Source: Pseudanabaena sp. ABRG5-3 (GTDB lineage Bacteria; Cyanobacteriota; Cyanobacteriia; Pseudanabaenales; Pseudanabaenaceae). From it: DNA of 64,000 nt. Every line of letters starts with the position of its first letter. Position 1 is the first letter of the stretch. Positions 55,501 through 61,154 of this stretch are shown one piece after another. Position numbers and translations under genes: made by a program. The stretch is from NCBI RefSeq assembly GCF_003967015.1, contig NZ_AP017561.1, positions 124,001-188,000 on the forward strand, read 5' to 3'. The notes beneath the pieces are model-generated. The model worked only from the letters and a program-made list of their open reading frames with translations. It did not search any database and was not told where the DNA came from.

Positions 55501-58221
55501 TAATAGGCATCGGCTGATATACGCTAACTGCTCTAAACTTATGCCAAGTTGCTTGGCGATCGCACCGCCACACTGTTGCACATACTCATCTAGTCGCTCA
55601 TATTCGATCGCTACTAGCCCCAAATTAACTAGCGTCGCTCGATATCCCGCATTAACGGAAATTTCGTCAAGAAGGGGTGCTTCTTCCCAAGCTTGGACTC
55701 TTTTTCGTACTTCGTCAGTTAACCATGAGTTCCCTGCTTTTCCTTGATACCGAGGATTGTCATTTTCCTTTACACCAATTTCTCCTAACAGTTCCACGGC
55801 TCGTTGAATCGTCAATGAGTTTTCCTGTTGGAGTAGCTTGAGCAGTCTGCGCCGCAAGCGATCGTAACGACTAGCAAATATGATAAATCTGGCTTGGTGA
55901 GCAGCATCCTGACGGCTATCACTAAAGACTAGTAGGCGTTCCTTCCCATCGTGATTTGGTTGATTTTTATGGGCTTTGGCAAGAGTTTCGACTAATCCTT
56001 CACTCAATACTTTGATTGCCGCCGATGTCCCCAGCGCTACGGGCGTAATCACACTCCGACTACCTGCTGTTCCTCCACAGCAAAGACAGCGATTTCGTGC
56101 AGGTGCAAGGGTTACGCGAAGGGGGTAATCGGATTCTGTGGCACTAAAGGTTAAATTTCTTGGCTCGAAAGAACCCGTCACGATCGGACGACCGCGCATT
56201 TGCTTGGTACTTTTGCGATTTTTACCGCTTGCATCTACGTCTAGACTTTCATCGTCATCTTCGTCAATGTTATTTGTAGCCTCAAATCTACTAGGGTCAT
56301 AAAGCATCCATTCATGTTCATCAGCATGATCGCTACTGGGACGGAGAATTCCTTCACTCGGATCGACAGGATTTTCGCCAACAAAACGTAGATAGTGAGC
56401 GCCACAATTACGGCAAAGGTAGAGAGGTGCTGTTTTGCAACCACATTCACATTGCTCTTCGCCCATAGGATAGAGCTTGCCACAGGTCGGACTAACACAA
56501 CGATGAAACTGCCAACCACCTCTAATCAAACAATGGGCGCGTAGACGTAAGGCTCCCTTAGCATCATCAGTATCGTCTGGTAATGCTGCACCTGCAATGA
56601 GGGTAGCTTTAACTTCTCTTTCGATCGCATTATGATCAAATTGCTGACGCTCTGGTACTTCAAAACGCACGCGATCGACGATTTGACTAATCGACATAGG
56701 AGCGCGAATTAACCAACGATTGAGATCCCACAATAATTTGTGGCGATGGATTGGATTAGGAAGTGGTTTATGGTCAGGATGTAGCGGATATTTGGCTTCA
56801 GGAGGTATTTGGATCTCGGCAAGCTGTTCGCCAATCACATGAATAGTCTTGGGGTCTGCACCTGTGAGCTTGCTAAAAAAGTCTTGGACAGCGAGATCGC
56901 GTTGACGAATCTGTTCATCATGGCTAATGGATTCTGATGTGACACTTTTAATCGTGGCGGAAGTACCAACGGGAATGAGTTGACGATAGCGCCGATCGCG
57001 AATTGTCTCTACAGGATCGGCGAACCAATCTTGACGGGCATTGGCTAAATGGGCTTGAAGGCGGCGAATTAGGAGAGCTATATTGCTGCCTAATGTCCCG
57101 CGATAGGTATGCACCTCATCAAGGACTAGAAAGCGACAGCGATGGTTAGCAAATATATTTTCGCGATCGGCAGGACGCACCAATAAATATTCCAACATCA
57201 TGTAGTTGGTGAGGAGAATATGGGGCGGATTTTCGCGTAGTTGCTGCCGTTCGGCTTGTTTGGTGCTGCGATCGTACTTGTCAACGGTAACTGTGCCTGC
57301 CCAGCCCGATTCTGTAAGATATTCTTTGATCCGAATTAGCTGATCGTTGGCTAAGGCATTCATGGGATAAATCAATATTGCTGTCAATCCAGATTTTTTA
57401 AACTGAATGGCATCTTCGATCGCATTTTGAATGACTGGAAGAAGAAAGGTCTCCGTTTTGCCGCTACCTGTGCCTGTGGTGACTACTAGAGGTGAAGCAT
57501 CAGCTCCTAACAGATGGGCGATCGCTTCTGATTGATGCAAATAGGCTTGGTTGTTGCTAGAGCGCTTTTGCATGACTCTGGCTAATTTGGGCTCAATGGG
57601 TAAGTCTCGCCATTTTCTTCCTAATTTAAAGGGGCGATGGGCTTGGTAAAAGGGTTCTTGAGCTAAAAATAATGGTCTTTCTAGAGCAGTTTCGAGGTCG
57701 GCTTTTAGTAGGGGATCTTTAGCTCGAAATTCTGTCAGCAAATAGTCTTTATACTCATCAATGACATCTTGAAGTACTTGAATAGGATTCAAGGTATTAA
57801 GACCTTCACCTTTCCTGCTGAGAGATAGAGAATTGCCTCCTAAATCCCCCAATTCTGGCGGACTTGAAGATTCTGTTCCCCCCCAACTTGGGGGGCTAGG
57901 GGGTCTTGAGTCTAGCTTTGAAGCTTTGCCCCCTAAATCCCCCAATTCTGGGGGACTTTGAGAGACTGCCCGATCGCCTATCCAGTTGAGTAATTGCGTA
58001 CCAAAACTAAAGGTGAGAGTGGGAGAGTCAATTACTTTCCCTAGCTCAACAAAATCCCATGTGTCAGGAATTTTAGAAAGCAATAGATTCAGTTGTGCTG
58101 GGGCGATCGCTTCTACACCTGTACAGTCGAGAATTGCCATACGCTGACTGAGAAAAATGCTGGCGGCGGCGATCGCTTCATCACCTTTGACTAATAATTC
58201 TGAGAGTTGGAGGACGGTCAT
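52531..58221 (-). CDS. DUF1998 helicase with C-terminal nuclease-like domain
   Basis: 1896 residues from ATG 58221. Residues 1-82 resemble a STAS-like fold (MAILDCTGVEAIAPAQLNLL); 83-140 are a linker made of PPELGDLGG repeats (90-98, 121-129); helicase lobe 1 with TTGTGSGKTETF (about 248) and DEVH box LVLDEVHTYRG (about 365); zinc region CVSPTCGKLY..CECGCKT..CRNCGAHY; lobe 2 with SPTLEMGIDVGGLDAVILRN and QRGGRAGRRTR (about 1177); DUF1998 with DPSLGGSGYLQRI and CETACYRCLKTYQNQ; a C-terminal PD-(D/E)xK-like domain (about 1815-1896) with SVADFAIPEKRLAIYIDG, where Tyr replaces the usual Glu before xD. Its start overlaps the preceding RelE-UvrD stop (ATGA), so the two are coupled. A DISARM DrmA-DrmB-like fusion is an alternative reading. 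Confidence 0.88.
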   Translation of the reverse strand: MTVLQLSELLVKGDEAIAAASIFLSQRMAILDCTGVEAIAPAQLNLLLSKIPDTWDFVELGKVIDSPTLTFSFGTQLLNWIGDRAVSQSPPELGDLGGKASKLDSRPPSPPSWGGTESSSPPELGDLGGNSLSLSRKGEGLNTLNPIQVLQDVIDEYKDYLLTEFRAKDPLLKADLETALERPLFLAQEPFYQAHRPFKLGRKWRDLPIEPKLARVMQKRSSNNQAYLHQSEAIAHLLGADASPLVVTTGTGSGKTETFLLPVIQNAIEDAIQFKKSGLTAILIYPMNALANDQLIRIKEYLTESGWAGTVTVDKYDRSTKQAERQQLRENPPHILLTNYMMLEYLLVRPADRENIFANHRCRFLVLDEVHTYRGTLGSNIALLIRRLQAHLANARQDWFADPVETIRDRRYRQLIPVGTSATIKSVTSESISHDEQIRQRDLAVQDFFSKLTGADPKTIHVIGEQLAEIQIPPEAKYPLHPDHKPLPNPIHRHKLLWDLNRWLIRAPMSISQIVDRVRFEVPERQQFDHNAIEREVKATLIAGAALPDDTDDAKGALRLRAHCLIRGGWQFHRCVSPTCGKLYPMGEEQCECGCKTAPLYLCRNCGAHYLRFVGENPVDPSEGILRPSSDHADEHEWMLYDPSRFEATNNIDEDDDESLDVDASGKNRKSTKQMRGRPIVTGSFEPRNLTFSATESDYPLRVTLAPARNRCLCCGGTAGSRSVITPVALGTSAAIKVLSEGLVETLAKAHKNQPNHDGKERLLVFSDSRQDAAHQARFIIFASRYDRLRRRLLKLLQQENSLTIQRAVELLGEIGVKENDNPRYQGKAGNSWLTDEVRKRVQAWEEAPLLDEISVNAGYRATLVNLGLVAIEYERLDEYVQQCGGAIAKQLGISLEQLAYISRCLLDEIRTRGCLSRDLLRYHPSHPSCPDYIRAADWERRMKQPSGYAASKDGQPLANLDQAAIAHGIRNNNAWRKPKAGGRSPSLERILKHLISRMGGVNDVNHMNEEMMIDLLEFLIEPGKYLVASDLYGASDKTKLLQVNHEIVRLKLVQQDHRLKCGVCATPLSGAKIGFPCPQCHGETIRWHDIDIDNNRTVKRIMLDEVIPLEAKEHTAQIPNDERIQIEEDFKASTVGSKINLLACSPTLEMGIDVGGLDAVILRNVPPRPDNYAQRGGRAGRRTRVGLVVGYARSTPHDQYFYDKPTEMISGEVPAPFLALGNRDVIFRHLNAIAFGLSETGLAGKMLDYVSANGEIKQEAVDALIAGINAQSDRAISLALAAWESHVLVEAHIGEIELRDSLAKLPAKIQDIIDRTARQVIELRKALESYYQELIGKYPATRAADLVARILGIPNNKQNNQTESDDRSAGYPLRRFAEFGILPGYEFPTQPSSLRLLGDRHEDDPVTVARRLGINQFRPNANVYARTKRWKVIGLDNASPWNPKSDSPSWNYRICRTCNLKFDADHPACPRCKSDEIGKSLPASEFAGFLAQPDESPILDEEERYAARNLVSIQPQWDGLVTGRWTVATGWSLVLRQDEEVRWLNEGLPPTSTEMQSGIPILHNKAKGYPICSSCGRMLKDPNIESQSNSKNNRGRRTTRNNSSQNVYGHSLDCHLASQPPIPLAIVTAEKAETLRLMLPVPHDTQDTQIMSWGLSLGYALKMGMQHYYMLDGSEIEFEFEGSWKVDHEGRQYRLVSLTFIDPSLGGSGYLQRIASQFDLVAKRALEHLDHPNCETACYRCLKTYQNQRYHEHLNWLSVVPTLEEIVQNSPQPSTQQIGDLNDPTPWLEAYEAGVGSPLELKFLKLFEKYGFNPQKQVPIMPSDSNTPISVADFAIPEKRLAIYIDGASFHKGINLRRDRFIRDRLRNSNPPWQVIELRSSDLSRGESLVQSLSV
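57831..57960. repeat. Palindromic CCCCCAATTCTGGGGG repeats inside a coding region
   Basis: Three units (about 57831-57869, 57876-57904, 57927-57960) of the C5-AATTCTG-G5 type, translated on the minus strand as PPELGDLGG, PPSPPSWGG and PPELGDLGG. The same element occurs outside genes at 60432-60512 and 60958-61150. Confidence 0.85.
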
Positions 58222-60329
58222 AGGATTTCTTGTCTTTGCCAGAGGGGTTCAATGAGTGATGTGAGAAACTGGGATGGTTGCGACCTAGAAGCGCATACCA
58301 TGAGCGATCGCATGGCACGGGTACAGCCCACATAAAAAAGCCGAAGCTGTTCGTCAATGATAGTCGGAATTTCTTCTTCAGGAACTCCGTTTTCGATCGC
58401 GGGAAATATCCCTTCCTGTAAACCCATAACTACGACAAAGGGAAATTCTAAACCCTTAGCAGAGTGGAGAGTCAAAACATTGATATAGGGACTGTTAATA
58501 TCGATTTTTTTGCCGATCGCAAACTTTGCTTGCAGTCCTGCATCCGATAACAACTTAGCGATCGCCCTTCCCATTTGTTGAGTAGGACAGAGGATCGCCC
58601 CTGCATGAACGGGTAGGCGAAATTGTTTGGCAGAGTCATGCAGGAAGTCACAAATTGCCGATACTTCTCGATCAGGCTCGCAATACAATATTTTGGGCGG
58701 ATTACCTATAAAAGGCGATGGTTGCTGATCGAGACATTCGCGATCGCCTGCGTTAGTATTTTGCAGAATACTGGCACTAGCAGCACTAATCTGTTGAGTA
58801 TTGCGATAGTTGCGTTTGAGCAGAATAGTCCGCCCCGCAACCTTGAGATCGCTGTGAATTTGTTTCCAACTAAATCCGCGTTGGTAGAGCGACTGAGAAG
58901 CATCGGCAGTGAGATATACACCTTGAAACGATGGCACAAGTGCTAATAAGAACCGTAGGGTAACGGGTGAAAGATCTTGAGCTTCGTCAATGACGATCGC
59001 TTGATAGGGTTTACTGGGTAATTTCAGGACAATTTCGAGGGCGCGGCGGCGCATTTGCTCCCATGTCACATATTTGTTGGCGGTCATAATCTGTTGCCAT
59101 TGCTGATACACCGCCCAGATTGCTTCGCGGATTGGTGCTTTGAGTGGAAGTCCGCGTCCGCGTCTTTCCAGTTGCAGGTATTCATCGAGGGAGTTAATGC
59201 CCCATGCTTCGATGACTGAGAGTATTTCTTGAAGTAAGTAAGACTGACCTAATTTTTCTAGGGTTTGGCGACGAACTTGTTGATCAAAAGGGTTAGTGGC
59301 AGGAATATCAGTGGTTTGGATGGCAGTGGCAAGACATTCTAAGCATTCTTCATTGCTGGCGGGATCGACTTTGCCATAGGTGCGAACATAGTAAAAAAAG
59401 ACCAGTCCATCAATGGTCGAGACTTTGACACCGAGGCTTTTGGGTGGTTGTCCGAGCAGTTGCTCTAGTAGTTGCTCAGAATAGGCGACGAGAGCGCTGG
59501 TGTAGGTGGTAAATAGAATTGAGGTATAGTCTTTTTCGATTAGTTGTTTGACTCGGTGGATGGCGAGGGTAGATTTGCCTGTACCAGCTCCACCTTTGAC
59601 GAGTACGGGGCCATCACTTCTAAAGTTGAGTAGGTTTTCTTGTTCGGTATCAAGTTTGAGTAGAAAGTCGGTGAGACTGCCTTCGGTAAAGCGTTCTAGG
59701 TCATCAATATTTTTAAGTAAATACTGTGGCTGGGCTTCGATTTCACTAAGGGGACGAGGATAGAGGTTATCAAGGATGCGACTGAGATATTTGTCAGGGA
59801 TGATTAATCCTAAGAGTGATTCGGCGTTAGTAATTTCTAGCAATTCTTGCCAGTATTGTTGAGGGATCTGCCATTGTTGCAAAATTTCGGTGGTAAGTGC
59901 ATAGGGAATCGGGGTGACTACAGTTTGAGAGATGCCCCCTAAATTTCCTGATTCTGGAGAACTTTGAGATTCAGTAACTCCTGTTTTCTCTAAGGTTGGG
60001 GGACTTGCTTCTAGGATGGCGCGATCGCCTAGGGGTGAGGTGGGTGTATCAAAATTTGGAGTCTCAGTTTCGTAGGTTCTTTCATCCCGTTTGCGGACAC
60101 TGAGCAGTTTGAGCCAGTTTTTCCCGATGGTATAAATTAGGCGATAGTCGCCAATACGGACACGATATTGGTTAGCGGTTCCTTTGATCTTTTTACAGTC
60201 CCCGTTGGCTGAGTAAGGATCGCTTTCTAATATTGCTAATTTCTTGAGGACTTGTTTGCTGATCTGTTTAGGTAGGTTCAGCAGTTCGTTAAGAAATGTA
60301 CTAGTGGGAGAGAGTGTCCAAGTGGTCAT
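58218..60329 (-). CDS. RelE-like toxin fused to UvrD-family helicase
   Basis: 703 residues from ATG 60329 (MTTWTLSPTSTFLNELLNLP); a TTG at 60335 is also in frame. Residues about 1-88 match the RelE/ParE fold (KQISKQVLKKLAILESDPYS, CKKIKGTANQYRVRIGDYRL, IYTIGKNW), normally an mRNA-cleaving toxin. A linker (about 95-150) contains degenerate copies of the GC-rich repeat (SPPTLEKTG, SSPESGNLGG). The rest is a short UvrD/Rep helicase: VLVKGGAGTGKSTLAIHR, IVIDEAQDLSPVT, TADASQSLYQRGFSW, KRNYRNTQQIS, LTLHSAKGLEFPFVVVMG and RLFYVGCTRAMRSLMV. All motifs present. There is no cognate antitoxin next to it. First gene of the minus-strand pair, coupled to the 1896-aa helicase. Confidence 0.9.
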   Translation of the reverse strand: MTTWTLSPTSTFLNELLNLPKQISKQVLKKLAILESDPYSANGDCKKIKGTANQYRVRIGDYRLIYTIGKNWLKLLSVRKRDERTYETETPNFDTPTSPLGDRAILEASPPTLEKTGVTESQSSPESGNLGGISQTVVTPIPYALTTEILQQWQIPQQYWQELLEITNAESLLGLIIPDKYLSRILDNLYPRPLSEIEAQPQYLLKNIDDLERFTEGSLTDFLLKLDTEQENLLNFRSDGPVLVKGGAGTGKSTLAIHRVKQLIEKDYTSILFTTYTSALVAYSEQLLEQLLGQPPKSLGVKVSTIDGLVFFYYVRTYGKVDPASNEECLECLATAIQTTDIPATNPFDQQVRRQTLEKLGQSYLLQEILSVIEAWGINSLDEYLQLERRGRGLPLKAPIREAIWAVYQQWQQIMTANKYVTWEQMRRRALEIVLKLPSKPYQAIVIDEAQDLSPVTLRFLLALVPSFQGVYLTADASQSLYQRGFSWKQIHSDLKVAGRTILLKRNYRNTQQISAASASILQNTNAGDRECLDQQPSPFIGNPPKILYCEPDREVSAICDFLHDSAKQFRLPVHAGAILCPTQQMGRAIAKLLSDAGLQAKFAIGKKIDINSPYINVLTLHSAKGLEFPFVVVMGLQEGIFPAIENGVPEEEIPTIIDEQLRLFYVGCTRAMRSLMVCASRSQPSQFLTSLIEPLWQRQEIL
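59932..60008. repeat. Degenerate copies of the GC-rich palindrome in the RelE-UvrD linker
   Basis: GCCCCCTAAATTTCCTGATT...CTGGAGAACTTTGAG and CTCTAAGGTTGGGGGACTTGC are diverged forms of the repeat at 57831-57960 and 60432-60512; they lie exactly in the linker between the two fused domains. Confidence 0.65.
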
Positions 60330-60431
60330 TGCCAATCCACAATCTGATTTTATTTAGAATCTATGGTAGCTGTTACGCGAAATTTTTAGTAACTATCTTG
60401 TATAAATGTTTGATTGAAGGCTGAAGGGATC

Positions 60432-60512
60432 TGCCCCCTAAATCCCCCAATTCTGGGGGACTTGAAGATTCAGAAACTCTTATTCCCCCCAGAATTGGGG
60501 GGCTAGGGGGGC
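60432..60512. repeat. Paired GC-rich palindromes upstream of the DUF559 gene
   Basis: CCCCCAATTCTGGGGG (about 60444-60459) and its inverted form CCCCCAGAATTGGGGG (about 60485-60501) lie 25 bases apart, so each can fold on itself and with the other. This intergenic copy separates the RelE-UvrD start from the divergent DUF559 gene. Confidence 0.85.
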
Positions 60513-60578
60513 TTAGATCGATTGAAACGCAGTCAAAACAATGTAGGTATAATATGTGCTTCTAGATTAAAGAGTGTT

Positions 60579-60968
60579 ATGGAAAGGGAAAAAGACTCTA
60601 ATAGAATTCGAGGCAGTACAAAGGAAATTGAAGCTGCCGCCCGTCGCTTACGGCAACAGTTAACGGTTGCTGAGACAATCTTGTGGCAAGCATTACGAGG
60701 TCGTCAAATGGGCGGACTTAAATTTCGCTGCCAGCATCCTGTGGGAAGATTTATTGTTGATTTTTATTGTCCCAGTTCCAAACTGGTTATAGAAGTTGAT
60801 GGCGATATTCATAATCAACAACAGGAATACGACCAAGTACGAACAGAACAATTGCAAGCATTTGGTTATACAGTTTTAAGATTTACCAATGATGAAGTGA
60901 TTAATGATTTATCTTCTGTTTTAAGCCGAATTGAGAGTTTATCAAAAGTTGGATTCTTGCCCCCCTAG
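60579..60968 (+). CDS. DUF559 (VSR-like) endonuclease-type protein
   Basis: 129 residues from ATG 60579 (MEREKDSNRIRGSTKEIEAA); a TTG at 60522 is in frame but lies close to the repeat and is less likely. It contains the DUF559 pattern: ARRLRQQLTVAETILWQALR, GLKFRCQHPVGRFIVDFYC and LVIEVDGDIH, with acidic residues Asp61, Glu72 and Asp74 placed as in the PD-(D/E)xK/VSR nuclease fold, then GYTVLRFTNDEV. Single-domain DUF559 proteins are common in cyanobacteria; the substrate is unknown. The stop codon and last residues (LPP) come from the adjoining palindromic repeat, so the native C-terminus may have been altered by its insertion. Confidence 0.85.
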   Translation: MEREKDSNRIRGSTKEIEAAARRLRQQLTVAETILWQALRGRQMGGLKFRCQHPVGRFIVDFYCPSSKLVIEVDGDIHNQQQEYDQVRTEQLQAFGYTVLRFTNDEVINDLSSVLSRIESLSKVGFLPP

Positions 60969-61150
60969 CCCCCCAATTCTGGGGGGAACAAGATAAGAGG
61001 AATGTTTCAAAGTCCCCCAGAATTGGGGGATTTAGGGGGCAGATCCCTTTTTGTAGATACAGTTATTTGCCCCCCTAGCCCCCCAATTCTGGGGGGAACA
61101 AGATAAGGGAAGTGTTTCAAAGTCCCCCAGAATTGGGGGATTTAGGGGGC
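60958..61150. repeat. Two tandem 83-bp copies of a double palindrome
   Basis: Unit 1 (60958-61040) and unit 2 (61068-61150) are nearly identical: TTGCCCCCCTAGCCCCCCAA, TTCTGGGGGGAACAAGATAA, a short spacer with TGTTTCAAAGT, then CCCCCAGAATTGGGGGATTT and AGGGGGC. Each unit carries a forward and an inverted palindrome, so strong stem-loops form on either strand. They fill the gap between the two convergent genes and may also terminate transcription. Confidence 0.9.
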
Positions 61151-61154
61151 TAGG

